Assembly (NCBI GenBank): GCA_030427425.1
Contig: JAUICQ010000009.1
Coordinates: forward strand, 1 to 64,000
DNA from: Fimbriimonadia bacterium
GTDB taxonomy: Bacteria > Armatimonadota > Fimbriimonadia > Fimbriimonadales > Fimbriimonadaceae
DNA length: 64,000 bases
Reading direction: 5' to 3'
In this document: piece by piece, positions 49,466-60,712 of the stretch
How positions within the stretch are numbered: the stretch's first letter is position 1
Layout: every line of letters starts with the position of its first letter
Made by a program: the position numbers and the translations under genes
Notes under the pieces: model-generated
The model's input: the letters and a program-made list of their open reading frames with translations, nothing else
What the model was told of the DNA's origin: nothing
The model's database searches: none

Positions 49466-49511
49466 AAAGAAGATGCTTACTACTGGTTAGAAACCAATAA
49501 GCATCCTCTTT
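49466..49511 (-). terminator. Terminator of the coiled-coil secreted protein gene
   Basis: AAAGAAGATGCTTA (49466-49479) pairs with TAAGCATCCTCTTT (49498-49511) with one mismatch, and the inner TGGTT/AACCA pairs extend the structure. It lies 26 bp past the stop of the 49538 gene on the minus strand. Confidence 0.7.
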
Positions 49512-49537
49512 CAACTAAACTATTGATTGTTTCTAGC

Positions 49538-50518
49538 CTAAAACAAGTTAGAGATCATCGATTTCGCCTCATTCACGGCATTATTAACAGCATGCACAGC
49601 ACCTTTATAAACCTTTTTAACAGTACCTTCTGCCATATTAGATTCATCGTTAGCAAAGGACACCACTTTTTTCGCTAAAGATTCTGCACCATTTACAGCA
49701 CTCCTTAGCTTATGTACTACTACATTATGGAACGCTTTATCCGCATCATTCGCAGCTACTCCTATTACGTTTATAGTAATAACCTTAGAATAATCTCTTA
49801 ATTCCTCATCATTCAATTTCTTTAGCTTGTCTATATCCTTGTGTATTACATCAATCACAGGCTTTAATACGGATACATGATGTTCGACATATTCCATACT
49901 CTCTTCTGCAAGCTTCTTAGCTTTTTCCTTTTCTGCTTCTGATAACTTATTACTGTGTTCTGCAACAAATTCGTTCATTAAAGCATGCATCTTAGTGGCT
50001 AACTGAGCAAAATGCTTCTGCTCTTTGGGAATATCGTCTGCCTCTGCTGCTAATTGATAAAAACTACCTACTATAGTCTGTAATACTACTTCGTATACTT
50101 TCTTAGCCTCATCATCAAGCTTTTCACCTAAGTGCTTTTCTAGAAGCTTAGTATACATTTCATTAAATAATGTACGAACCTCACTTTTCTTGTTATACTC
50201 ATTTAAATATTTATCAAAATTATTATCTACTACTTTTGCTAATTGCTCAATATGCTTAGCTAATTCTAATGCTTGTTCTTTTGCTTCACCTGTTAGTTCA
50301 CCCGCTTTGTCCATTGCTTCACTAGCAACTTCACTAACTTCATCTTTTACACTTGCTGCTTCTGATGATTTTTTTTCTTCTTCACTGCAACATGCCTTAG
50401 AATGTTCTTTGCACTCACACTTCTCCTCACAATGACATTCAGCATTTATGCTCAACATAGCGACTGGAATTAATCCGGATACTAAACCTACTTTTACTAA
50501 GTTCTTTAATGTTCTCAT
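49538..50518 (-). CDS. Exported helical (coiled-coil) protein, Cys-rich at its N-terminus
   Basis: From the preferred ATG at 50518 (AGAGGGA upstream; the frame continues 11 codons further without such a site), the protein has 326 residues. A signal peptide (MRTLKNLVKVGLVSGLIPVA to INA) is followed by a cluster of Cys in CHCEEKCECKEHSKACC, possibly metal-binding or disulfide-forming. The remainder is almost entirely alpha-helical and charged (ASEAMDKAGELTGEAKEQAL; SEAEKEKAKKLAEESMEYVE), like extracytoplasmic coiled-coil proteins. Function unknown. Confidence 0.7.
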   Translation of the reverse strand: MRTLKNLVKVGLVSGLIPVAMLSINAECHCEEKCECKEHSKACCSEEEKKSSEAASVKDEVSEVASEAMDKAGELTGEAKEQALELAKHIEQLAKVVDNNFDKYLNEYNKKSEVRTLFNEMYTKLLEKHLGEKLDDEAKKVYEVVLQTIVGSFYQLAAEADDIPKEQKHFAQLATKMHALMNEFVAEHSNKLSEAEKEKAKKLAEESMEYVEHHVSVLKPVIDVIHKDIDKLKKLNDEELRDYSKVITINVIGVAANDADKAFHNVVVHKLRSAVNGAESLAKKVVSFANDESNMAEGTVKKVYKGAVHAVNNAVNEAKSMISNLF

Positions 50519-50820
50519 ATATTCCCTCTTAAAGCTCTTCTGCTTATACACCTAATATTATCGGCAAGAGGATCTTTTTCTATATATCAAAAATATCATT
50601 AAACTTTATTGCATTACATATCTGCATAATTACTAGATTTTTCTTCATTGTTTTTTTTCTATGATAAATAAATAAAAATATTATTTCTACCGCCAATAAA
50701 ACCACTAAGTGACATAAATTACAGCCATTAAAAATGCCATTAATGCAACTATTAAACAATAGAACGGTCTGCATGTGGGATTTTTTCTGTTTTTTGTGTA
50801 ATTGTTGCGAGGTGTGACTA

Positions 50821-51891
50821 GTGAGAAAACAACAGAGATATTTTACATACGGATGTATACTTAGCGCCATAATTCCAGTAGCTATTGGATGTGGTGGAAA
50901 TAATAACAAAGAGATTAGCAGTAATCAATCGGATATTGCATCTAGTGAAGTTTCTAGAATGCAGAACGGAAAGGGCAATGCTAATGGCAACGGACCTTCT
51001 AATGGCAACATGCAAGGAAACAGCGCTCAAGGGCACGGACCTTCTAATGGCAATATGCACGGAAACAGTGCTAATGGCATGCAAGCAGGAAAGAGTGGTA
51101 AAGAAAGAAGAAAAGAACAGCTAACAGAACTAAACAATCTAGGAAAACTTATTGTTACAGCAAGTAGTGATAAGGCCAAAAACAATCCACATTTTGAAGG
51201 AAACCAACTAGAGGGTGAAGGGAATCCACTATACCTAGCAAAGGGATACCTAGGAGTTCTAGACAAAAAAGCTTATCCCGCACTTGCAAAGGCATTAGTG
51301 CCAAAATTCACAGATAAAAATGCGAGTAAAGCAGTTAAAGAATTAGAAAAAATTGCCGATTCCGACTTCAAAAAGGTCCAGAGTGTTAAAAAAACAGAAC
51401 AAGAACTGAATACACTTAAAGCCGAAGTTGAAAGTTTTAGCAAATCCCTCGAGGATAGCAACTCTCCCTACGGAAAAGTAATGGCAGAACTGAATGATGC
51501 CTCAGAGAAAATTAAGTCTGCTATAGACAGACACCTGGAAGCAAAACAAAAAGCAGAACAAGATAATTCAGTAGATATCATCGATCCTGTTTACAATCCA
51601 GCAGACGAAACTGAAGATAATAATTTCGGATTTGAAGTGCCAGCAGAGGATTCGAATAACTTCGCTGAAGAATTTCCAGAGGAAAATGGTGGATCCGTCG
51701 ATGATTTTGTAGATCCTAATGCAGATTTCGATAATGAGGCAGAAGGATTTGGAGATAGTTTCGACAGTACGGAATTATCAGCACCAGAAAATTCCAATCC
51801 TCTATTTGTAAACACAGAAGTAAACTCAACATCCACTTTTGATGTCAGCGACAACCCATTTGGAGATGAGGAGTTTTCCCCTGTAGCGTAA
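50821..51891 (+). CDS. Acidic repeat-containing lipoprotein, unknown
   Basis: A 356-residue protein starting at GTG 50821, preceded by GAGGTG. The signal sequence ends AIIPVAIGCGGNN, a lipobox with Cys about residue 24. A short repeat region follows (GPSNGNMQGNSAQGHGPSNG; two copies of a 12-13 residue unit), then a helical region (about residues 85-250), and an acidic C-terminus rich in Asp/Glu/Asn/Phe. The next gene, also a lipoprotein with CGGS after its lipobox, begins 41 bp downstream, so the two form an operon. Probably anchored to a membrane and surface-associated. Confidence 0.75.
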   Translation: MRKQQRYFTYGCILSAIIPVAIGCGGNNNKEISSNQSDIASSEVSRMQNGKGNANGNGPSNGNMQGNSAQGHGPSNGNMHGNSANGMQAGKSGKERRKEQLTELNNLGKLIVTASSDKAKNNPHFEGNQLEGEGNPLYLAKGYLGVLDKKAYPALAKALVPKFTDKNASKAVKELEKIADSDFKKVQSVKKTEQELNTLKAEVESFSKSLEDSNSPYGKVMAELNDASEKIKSAIDRHLEAKQKAEQDNSVDIIDPVYNPADETEDNNFGFEVPAEDSNNFAEEFPEENGGSVDDFVDPNADFDNEAEGFGDSFDSTELSAPENSNPLFVNTEVNSTSTFDVSDNPFGDEEFSPVA

Positions 51892-51932
51892 TTAAATCAG
51901 TTTTTTTTAATAAATTATAAATCGGAGTAAAT

Positions 51933-54900
51933 ATGTATAACAGAAAAATAAGCAAAGTATTAAGTATAGCAGGAACAGTGGTTTTCATGGGATTAACCGG
52001 TTGTGGTGGCAGCGATGCAAAAAGCACACCAACCCCCGATAAAAGAACCTCTAAAAAGTCGTCAGTCGGTAGATCTAAAGCAGCAGGTCTAGAGGAAGTA
52101 AAGGTCCCAACAAACCTCAATACTTCACTAAGCTCTAGTGGTATTCCAGTATTTCCTAAGGCAATACCAGTAAGTAGTACTGAAAAAGTTGAAGAAAAGC
52201 CTGAACGAGAAGTAATTGGAGTATCTGCTCCTGGGAATGTTGTTAAAATGCTACCTAGCGATTCACCCGTATCAAAATTAACAGAAGTTGCTAGAAACGA
52301 AGAAGAAGAGAAAAAAGATCTAAAAGCAGAATTCGACAGAAGAATAAATGAACTAGAAGCCGAATACGGTGATAAAATTAAAAAGGATCCTAAATCCGCA
52401 GAAAAACTTAAAGAAGAATTCTTAGCAACAGCGAGAAAATATTATGACGAATATAAAAGACTTCAAGAAGAACTTGCAAGAAGAAGAACCGATGCAAAAC
52501 CTGAAGTAATGCATACTATTATGCCTGTACGGAACACTGAAGAGTTAAAAAGAACTTCTGACGGGCAAGAAGTTATGTACACCACAACTGTTAGTGGAAA
52601 CAATGAGGGACAAATTCGAACAATGATGTCCACTGCTTCTTCGACAGCAGCAGATAAAGTCGCTCAACTAGATAACGAGAAAACACGGCTCGAGAACGAA
52701 TATAATCAGAAACGCGCTGAATTTAGTAAAGCTAAAAACAATGAAGAAAAGAAAAAGCTTTATGATGAGGCAATGAAGCTTAAAAAGCAGTACGAGGAAA
52801 AAAATAAAGAGCTAAAAAAAGCTAAAGAAGAGTTTGATAAGCAACCAAGACCAGAAGCAGGAAATGCGAATGTAGATGCTAATGGCAATCCAGTACAGAC
52901 TCTCACCTCAACAGGTAGTGCTTCAACAAATGCCATGAATAGGTTGAATGAACTACAAAAAGAGATTGATAATCTCAAAGATAACCTTTACAGGAAAGCA
53001 GCTGAATTTAATAAAGCTAAAAGCAACGAAGAAAAGAAAAAGCTTTCTGATGAGGGACAGAAGCTTAAAAAGCAGTACGAGGAAAAAATTAAAGAGCTTA
53101 AAAAAGCTAAAGAAGAGTTTGAAAAACAACCAAGACCAGATGCAGGCAATACTCCAAGTGGTGACCATAGTAATGATGGACAATCATCAGCTCCTGAATA
53201 TGACAAATACGAAAAAGATGGGGTTATGTACATTAATGGCGAACCAGTTGAACGTGCAGAAAACGATTCACCTGGAGTGCCTGATGATGTAGCAGATGGA
53301 TACTATTATGATAAAGATATGTATCCAAGTGAAAATGAACCTCCACACGGACCTCCAATCCCTCACCATGTATTAGATATGCTACGTATGGATGATGTGG
53401 ATTTATTAGACGAAAATGCTGCCAAGGTGATGGACGCTGTTCTTAAAGTTCAAAATAAGTTTGACACTTCCTATGAACAATTCCAAGCACTAAAACAGCA
53501 GGTAGACAACAAAGTTGCACGAAATCTAGTTACCCTTATTAGAGCTGCTGCAAAGAGTAAAGTTGATACAGAAAGAGTAAACGAAGTTAGTGCCAAAATA
53601 TCAGAACATCTACAAGAAGTATCGAACCACTATCAGCATGAAATTTCAGATATCAGACACAAATTAGAAGAGATGAAAAATCCAGAAAACAATCCTATGG
53701 TAAATCAGGTACGGGTTGTATTGAACGATCTTAAATCTAAGCTAGAAGAAGCTGGTATAGAAGTAGATCCTTTCGATCCTAATGTAGAAAATGCTGGCAC
53801 CTCACATGAATTCGGATCTCCAAATCCTGCTTCACATGATTCACAGAACGTAGGACATACTGGAGACGATTTCCACATTGAAAAAGTAGGAGGAGATCCT
53901 GCAACATGGGGCCCAGGAAATCAACCTAATAACCAGGACAACGATAATAAAGGAGTGATGCTTGGAGAAAATCCAGCAACATGGGGACCTGGAAACCAAC
54001 CCAATCATGAAGATCACTCAGAAGAAAGTGATGACGATAATGTATCAGGCCCATATCCAAGCGATGAAGAGTACCATTCGGAAGACATGGACAAAGCAGG
54101 AAGCTATGCACCTGTAAGTGTTGATATGTCTGGTATGCCAGGCGGAGTACTCAGCGGAACAGGAGATCAGGCACCTGTAAGCGTAATCAACGATATGCCA
54201 GCTCCTATGGAAAATATGCCAACAGGGGATGTTAAAGCAACAGAAGCAAGTATTCCTGTAATAGGTATGCCAGGAGTCAGTGATACTGTTCCTGCAATCA
54301 ATCCAGTACCAGTAATGCCAGAAATGGAAAATGATGTTGTTAGTACAGTTCCTGGGATCAATCCGGTAAATGAAATGCCAGTTATGGATGATGCTGTTGT
54401 TACTACAGTTCCTGGGATCAATCCGGTACCAGTAATGCCAGAAATGGAAAATGATGTTGTTAGTACAGTTCCTGGGATCAATCCGGTACCAGTAATACCA
54501 GAAATGGAAAATGATGTTGTTAGTACAGTTCCTGGGATCAATCCGGTACCAGTAATACCAGAAATGGATAATGCTGTCGATACAGTAGCAAGTATGCCAG
54601 AAATGGATAATGCTGTCGATACAGTAGCAGGTATGCCAAGTGAAGTAATACCATTACCAGGCGGTGATGATGTATTAACTGGAGGCAGTAGTACTTTACC
54701 AAGCAGTGATGGTTCAGGACTACCTGGCGGTGAGGATGCATTAACTGGAGGCAGTAGTGCTTTACCAGGCGGTGATAGTTCAGAACTACAAGGCGGTGAT
54801 GATGTATTAGCTGGAGATAACAGTACTTTACCAGGCAGTGATAGTTCAGGACTACTAAGCGGTGATGATGCATTAGCTGGTGGTGGCGATGATGATTTAG

Positions 54901-54944
54901 GACCATCAAGCATTAGTGACATGCCAGATTTAACTGGACTTTAA
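51933..54944 (+). CDS. Large repeat-rich lipoprotein, unknown
   Basis: A 1003-residue protein with signal sequence and lipobox GLTGCGGSDA, preceded by CGGAG at 51923-51927. Parts: a charged N-terminal region; two coiled-coil repeats (about residues 245-310 and 340-405; EEKKKL.DE..KLKKQYEEK) whose DNA copies are 285 bp apart; a helical domain (about 490-600); a twice-repeated PATWGPGNQPN motif; five 20-residue units of the form INPVPVMPEMENDVVSTVPG (60-bp tandem repeats, 54301-54600); and about four 22-residue GGDD.LTGGSSTLPG units. Such length-variable repeats suggest a surface protein. A detached copy of its tail lies downstream. Confidence 0.8.
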   Translation: MYNRKISKVLSIAGTVVFMGLTGCGGSDAKSTPTPDKRTSKKSSVGRSKAAGLEEVKVPTNLNTSLSSSGIPVFPKAIPVSSTEKVEEKPEREVIGVSAPGNVVKMLPSDSPVSKLTEVARNEEEEKKDLKAEFDRRINELEAEYGDKIKKDPKSAEKLKEEFLATARKYYDEYKRLQEELARRRTDAKPEVMHTIMPVRNTEELKRTSDGQEVMYTTTVSGNNEGQIRTMMSTASSTAADKVAQLDNEKTRLENEYNQKRAEFSKAKNNEEKKKLYDEAMKLKKQYEEKNKELKKAKEEFDKQPRPEAGNANVDANGNPVQTLTSTGSASTNAMNRLNELQKEIDNLKDNLYRKAAEFNKAKSNEEKKKLSDEGQKLKKQYEEKIKELKKAKEEFEKQPRPDAGNTPSGDHSNDGQSSAPEYDKYEKDGVMYINGEPVERAENDSPGVPDDVADGYYYDKDMYPSENEPPHGPPIPHHVLDMLRMDDVDLLDENAAKVMDAVLKVQNKFDTSYEQFQALKQQVDNKVARNLVTLIRAAAKSKVDTERVNEVSAKISEHLQEVSNHYQHEISDIRHKLEEMKNPENNPMVNQVRVVLNDLKSKLEEAGIEVDPFDPNVENAGTSHEFGSPNPASHDSQNVGHTGDDFHIEKVGGDPATWGPGNQPNNQDNDNKGVMLGENPATWGPGNQPNHEDHSEESDDDNVSGPYPSDEEYHSEDMDKAGSYAPVSVDMSGMPGGVLSGTGDQAPVSVINDMPAPMENMPTGDVKATEASIPVIGMPGVSDTVPAINPVPVMPEMENDVVSTVPGINPVNEMPVMDDAVVTTVPGINPVPVMPEMENDVVSTVPGINPVPVIPEMENDVVSTVPGINPVPVIPEMDNAVDTVASMPEMDNAVDTVAGMPSEVIPLPGGDDVLTGGSSTLPSSDGSGLPGGEDALTGGSSALPGGDSSELQGGDDVLAGDNSTLPGSDSSGLLSGDDALAGGGDDDLGPSSISDMPDLTGL
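54301..54600. repeat. 60-bp in-frame tandem repeat (minisatellite)
   Basis: Five 60-bp units start at 54301, 54361, 54421, 54481 and 54541; most share TTAGTACAGTTCCTGGGATC and CCAGAAATGGAAAATGATG. The last unit passes into a 39-bp unit repeated once (to about 54638). All keep the reading frame. Confidence 0.9.
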
Positions 54945-54975
54945 TTTAAAATTCTACAAGAGTATCACTTACTAT

Positions 54976-55008
54976 AAAAGCCCGACTTCAATCGAAGTCG
55001 GGCTTTTT
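54976..55008. terminator. Rho-independent terminator of the lipoprotein operon
   Basis: AGCCCGACTTC (54979-54989) pairs with GAAGTCGGGCT (54994-55004), 11 bp with a 4-base loop, followed by TTTTT and preceded by AAAA, so it works in both directions. It lies 32 bp past the stop codon. Confidence 0.93.
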
Positions 55009-55017
55009 CACATAATA

Positions 55018-55209
55018 AGCAGTGGTTGAGATGCTGCTTTACCTGCTGATGATGATGCATTAGCTAATGGCGATGCTACACTAAGTAGTGGAGATGCTAC
55101 ATTACCTTCCGAAGATGACGCATTAGCTGGTGTCGATACTACATTACCTGCTAACGATGACGCATTAGATGATCTCAGTGGAATGCCAGATTTAGAGACT
55201 TTAGGCTAA
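55018..55209 (+). pseudogene. Detached C-terminal tail of a repeat lipoprotein (gene fragment)
   Basis: The frame starting at 55018 reads S-S-G-stop-DAALPADDDALANG, then DATLPSEDDALAGVDTTLPA and ends DLSGMPDLETLG-stop. This closely parallels the end of the upstream lipoprotein (SSGLLSGDDALAGG ... ISDMPDLTGL-stop). It has no start codon or ribosome site, begins with an in-frame TGA, and lies beyond the terminator, so it is not expressed as a protein. It looks like a leftover of tail exchange or duplication. Confidence 0.8.
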
Positions 55210-55230
55210 TAATCTAAAGTGTTTTTCTAA

Positions 55231-55400
55231 AAGGTCATGGACTCCGCTCTGTCCTCGAAGGGGAACTATATGTTTCCGGGATAACAATTCAGAAGTGGAG
55301 ATAAAGCTACCAATCATCGCCCCACTAGTAGGTCATCCTCGAAGGGGAACTATATGTTTCCGGAATGACAAAACAGAATGAGGATAAAGCTATTACTCAG
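55231..55400. repeat. Dispersed intergenic repeat block (copy 5, tandem)
   Basis: Two tandem copies of about 55 bp, 85 bp apart, begin CCTCGAAGGGGAACTATATG at 55253 and 55338 and continue TTTCCGG, ACAATTCAGA or related, GATAAAGCTA. AAGGTCATGGACTCC at 55231 is the inverted GGTCCATGACCTT motif of copies 1-3. The rest of the gap to 55611 is AT-rich with no gene seen. Confidence 0.8.
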
Positions 55401-55611
55401 CACCTAACCAGGGTATGACTATAGAATCGAATTCATATAGATCTTCCACTTCTTAAAGAACGAAGTTAAGAGAAAAAGTTCTTCATAACTTGATATGACA
55501 AAAGAATTAATGAAAGAAAAAAATAGCTTTGAATAAAAAGAAGTAATAAAATGTAATTAAAAAGAATCATAGCTGTACGCTTGCAAATTTTTATGGTATG
55601 TTTTACTCGTT

Positions 55612-57125
<1,514 letters not shown>

Positions 57126-57228
57126 AAATTTATTCATTGACGAATCACATTATGATTCTAGATTATGCTTGCGTACAATCGCTATGTTCTTTTCAATTTA
57201 CTTCGCATTTTTTACCTGCGACTATTTC

Positions 57229-57257
57229 ATTATAGAACCTCCTCCCTTACTTGTCAA
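57229..57257 (-). promoter_or_regulatory. Consensus sigma-70-type promoter of the 16S rRNA gene
   Basis: On the minus strand TTGACA (57252-57257) and TATAAT (57229-57234) are both perfect matches, with exactly 17 bp between. Transcription would start near 57222, giving a leader of about 97 nt before the mature 16S 5' end. Confidence 0.92.
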
Positions 57258-57815
57258 GACATATTTTGAGAATTTTAACTTTTTTTTTAGGAAAACTACC
57301 CCTTTTCTGTAAATTGCTAGCACTTATGTATAGATTTACACGAAAAACATGATCTTTTCCGAGCGAAAAATTTTTTTATTTTTTTTTAAGATTTTCCTGT
57401 ACTGTTGGACTTTTCTCTGACAACAATAGAAAATACGCCTCGATTTTTTCTCATCAGAAAGCGCCGAAGTTTTAAATTTTTAGTAAAAGATAGAAGATTT
57501 TTTCAAACTTCTTTAGATTACATCCCAGAAGGACCCTCTGTAGAGAGATGATTCATGACTTAAACCTGAGAATTTATTAACTTTTTTTTCTTGAAGCAGA
57601 GGAAATGAGAGAAAATATTAATTATAAAAATAAAAACTGGCATCCTCGGAGGGGATCTAGGAGAATAGTCGATTGCCGTTAGCTATACAATCAACCGACC
57701 AAACTCTTCAGACTATCTACAGCCCTTCAGGGTGGCCTCTAGCGGCACCCTTGCCTCATCCGTTAAGCATAAGACACATATTCTCCCACATCCAGCTTAG
57801 AAGGGGAAACTAGCA
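57258..57815. other. Intergenic region between 16S rRNA and alaS
   Basis: No protein gene is seen. The stretch 57260-57600 is very AT-rich with T runs. The dispersed-repeat core GGCATCCTCGGAGGGGATCT stands at 57639-57658. From about 57700 to 57790 the base composition rises (CCCTTCAGGGTGGCCTC), with possible small stems, and could be a structured tail of the alaS transcript or a small RNA; I could not match it to a known RNA. Confidence 0.5.
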
Positions 57816-60557
57816 CTACCCGTTCCGTACGGATAGTACATCGCTCATCATATCAGCACACTTCTCTAAAATGAGAGGTATCTTGCTATTATCTTTAATA
57901 CCTGCAGTAGCAAAGTCGGGTTTTCCACCACCGCCACCACCAGCTAAACTCGCCAGACCTTTTACGTAATTCCCGACATGGAATCCGTTTTTAACAATGT
58001 CTGGGGTAGCCTTTCCGATAATCATGCTTTTTTCTTCCATTTCACAGATAACAATCCCGACCGCGTTCTGTTTATTATCTACCATCCTATCGGCAATCTG
58101 TCTTCCAGCACCAGCATCAATACCCTTCATGTGAGAAATAGTCAGAGTGGCATCTCCTATTCTATGCTCCTTCTGCTGTGCACCACTTCCACTATTCACT
58201 AGTCCGGATTCAATCTTCTTTTTCAGTTCTTTCGTCTCTTTAGTAAGCTTCTCAACGTTTTCAAGTAATGAATCGGGAGAGGTTTTTAAAATTTTAGCTG
58301 TATTATTCAGAATCGATAGTTTCTGTTGCATCCAATCGTAGGCGCTCATACCAGTTTTCGCCTCGATTCTTCTTACCCCACTCGCGGCCGAACATTCATG
58401 GGTGATAAAGAGCATACCAGCACTACCGGTCCCTTTCAAGTGGGTTCCTCCGCAGAGTTCGGTACTGTACCCTTTAATCTCAACGACTCTAACAAAATCG
58501 CCGTACTTCTCACCAAACAGAGCCATTGCACCCATCTTCTTGGCTTCACTTATTGGAACATCTTCATGGATCGTTACCGTAAGGTTATCCTGAATCTTCT
58601 TATTAACGATACTCTCTACTTGGGCTAACTCTTCTTTACTTAATGCTGCTGAATGAGTAAAATCGAATCGGAGATAAGAATCTTCTACTAACGATCCTGC
58701 CTGATTCACATGATTCCCTAACACATCTCTTAGTGCTTGGTGTAGCAAATGCGTCGTAGTATGATTTTTCTCTAATTTTTCACGCCTCTCTCGATCTATT
58801 TTAAGAAAAACTTGTCTGCCTAGGAAGCTTTTAAATTCGATAGAGTCATCTTCAGTAATAATGCGGTGCCAAAATAATCCATTCTCTTTAGTAGTGGTAC
58901 TAACTTCTAATTTTTTGCCATCTACCTCAAGAGTTCCGGAATCGCCTACCTGACCCCCGGATGTGGCATAGAAGGGAGTCGTATCCGTACATATTTCAGC
59001 AGTAAAAATACCATCTTTATTTCCAACGTTTCTAATCCGCTGAACAGTACCATTGCCTTCGGTCTCTTTATATCCGATAAATGTCGTTGTTCCGGCTGCT
59101 TCCTCGATTGATATTTCGGACGTATTAACTTCTAATCCGCCATAGACCGTATCCATGTTAAGATTAGCCCGTGATAACTCCTGAGCCTCTTTCAAACATA
59201 GTTCATAGCCAGTTAAGTCTACTCCAATACCTTGTTCCTGGCATATCTCCTGGGTAATCTCGAGCGGGAATCCGTAAGTGTCGTAGAGTTTAAATGCTTC
59301 GTCACCAGGAAGTGTGTCACCATGTTTTAAATTCTTCAGCAGATTGTTTAATAGTTGAGTACCTGTATGGAGAGTTCTTCGGAATAGATTTTCTTCTCCT
59401 TCCAGAGTTTTTACAATCAGCTCGTCTCTTTCATGTAATTCCTGGTAATGTGATGCTAGTGCATCTTGAACACTACTCACAAGCTTATGCAGGAAGTTCT
59501 TATTTAATCCCAGTACTTTATCCCCTTTTAGAATAGCCCTTCTAATGAGTCGTCTTAGGATATAACCTCTGCCAGTATTCCCGGGTAGTACTCCATCCGC
59601 AATACAGAATACGGCCGATCGCATATGGTCGGCTATAATTCTCGCAGCGTAATCATCTGCCTCTTTCTGCCTGTACTGATATTTACCATCTGTAATTTTG
59701 CTAATTCCATTGAATATAGAGGTAAATACATCGGTATCGTATACTGTATTACTCCCTGATAACACTGCCGCAGTACGTTCTAATCCCATCCCTGTATCGA
59801 TACTCTGGAAAGGCAGATTAGGCATTCCTGATTTTTTATAACCCAGAGCAGGCTTGCTTGCATCTTTCAGCTCGCCCTGCCATTCGTACTGGATAAATAC
59901 TAGGTTCCAAATTTCTAACCAGCTACCAGCATCTTCATCTTTTAAATAATCGTCTACGGAGTAATCTCCTTTAGGAGGATTCTGATCTTTGCTCCAGTAG
60001 AAAATCTCAGAATTGGGTCCGCACGGACCAGGAGGTCCGTTTGAGAAAGCACCTGCCGGCCAGTAGTTAGTCTCTTCCCCTAGTTTGAATATTTTGTTTT
60101 TCGGATTAAATCCTGCTTGCTCCCAGATTGCGGTCCAGTAAGATTCTGCTTCAGCATCTTCCTTGAAAATAGTAGTGCACAATCGATTTTTGTCTAAGTT
60201 CAGCCACTTTTCTGAGGTCAGAAATTCCCATGCAAAATGGATCGCTTCCTTTTTAAAGTAATCTCCGAATGAGAAGTTCCCCAACATTTCAAAGAAAGTA
60301 AGATGAGAATTATCCCCTACGCATTCGATATCCCCTGTTCTAAGACATTTTTGAGAGGTTACCAATTTTTTATTTTTTGGCGTTACTGTACCTCGGAAGT
60401 ATGGCTTAAACTGTATCATGCCGGCACCGTTAAAGAGTAACGATTCATCTAGCTTTCCGGTTATATCATACGGAATTAATAATCCTGATGCATGGTGGTC
60501 GTGCAATTTTTCCTGGAAAAAGGATATATATTTATCTCTAAGGGTACTAGCTTTCAT
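57816..60557 (-). CDS. alaS: Alanine--tRNA ligase
   Basis: AlaRS charges tRNA-Ala and edits mischarged Ser/Gly. The 913-residue length is slightly above the usual 870-880. Catalytic domain: a start-proximal HHASGLLIPYDITGKLDESL segment, GPCGPNSEIFY, and the motif DTGMGLERTAAVLSG. The editing domain has HTTTHLLHQALRDVLG (about residue 595) and CGGTHLKGTGSAGM (about 700), which supply the zinc ligands. The C-terminal DHHA1 domain ends with the glycine run GGGGGGKPDFATAG. The gene stands alone between mnhG and the 16S rRNA gene. Confidence 0.98.
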   Translation of the reverse strand: MKASTLRDKYISFFQEKLHDHHASGLLIPYDITGKLDESLLFNGAGMIQFKPYFRGTVTPKNKKLVTSQKCLRTGDIECVGDNSHLTFFEMLGNFSFGDYFKKEAIHFAWEFLTSEKWLNLDKNRLCTTIFKEDAEAESYWTAIWEQAGFNPKNKIFKLGEETNYWPAGAFSNGPPGPCGPNSEIFYWSKDQNPPKGDYSVDDYLKDEDAGSWLEIWNLVFIQYEWQGELKDASKPALGYKKSGMPNLPFQSIDTGMGLERTAAVLSGSNTVYDTDVFTSIFNGISKITDGKYQYRQKEADDYAARIIADHMRSAVFCIADGVLPGNTGRGYILRRLIRRAILKGDKVLGLNKNFLHKLVSSVQDALASHYQELHERDELIVKTLEGEENLFRRTLHTGTQLLNNLLKNLKHGDTLPGDEAFKLYDTYGFPLEITQEICQEQGIGVDLTGYELCLKEAQELSRANLNMDTVYGGLEVNTSEISIEEAAGTTTFIGYKETEGNGTVQRIRNVGNKDGIFTAEICTDTTPFYATSGGQVGDSGTLEVDGKKLEVSTTTKENGLFWHRIITEDDSIEFKSFLGRQVFLKIDRERREKLEKNHTTTHLLHQALRDVLGNHVNQAGSLVEDSYLRFDFTHSAALSKEELAQVESIVNKKIQDNLTVTIHEDVPISEAKKMGAMALFGEKYGDFVRVVEIKGYSTELCGGTHLKGTGSAGMLFITHECSAASGVRRIEAKTGMSAYDWMQQKLSILNNTAKILKTSPDSLLENVEKLTKETKELKKKIESGLVNSGSGAQQKEHRIGDATLTISHMKGIDAGAGRQIADRMVDNKQNAVGIVICEMEEKSMIIGKATPDIVKNGFHVGNYVKGLASLAGGGGGGKPDFATAGIKDNSKIPLILEKCADMMSDVLSVRNG

Positions 60558-60712
60558 ATGTATATATATATTATGAACGGTAGGTTGAAAGTTGTATATA
60601 GATTAAGCAATGGGCACTGAAGTATTCTGTTTTTCCAGTGAACAAGAAAGTATCGATACGGAATCTCAGGAGATTACTTATCCCTGCCAAGGCAGAGTGT
60701 GATCTTCTATTT

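Noticed and set aside
54301-54900. CRISPR array
   Set aside because: The tandem units abut one another, keep a reading frame and have no unique spacers; they encode protein repeats.
54167-54922. 251-residue minus-strand frame opposite the lipoprotein repeats
   Set aside because: It is the mirror of the in-frame tandem repeats and lacks a ribosome site; the plus strand has lipobox and terminator.
57690-57800. 4.5S SRP RNA, RNase P RNA or tmRNA
   Set aside because: The GC-richer stretch has possible stems, but I find none of the conserved motifs of these RNAs.
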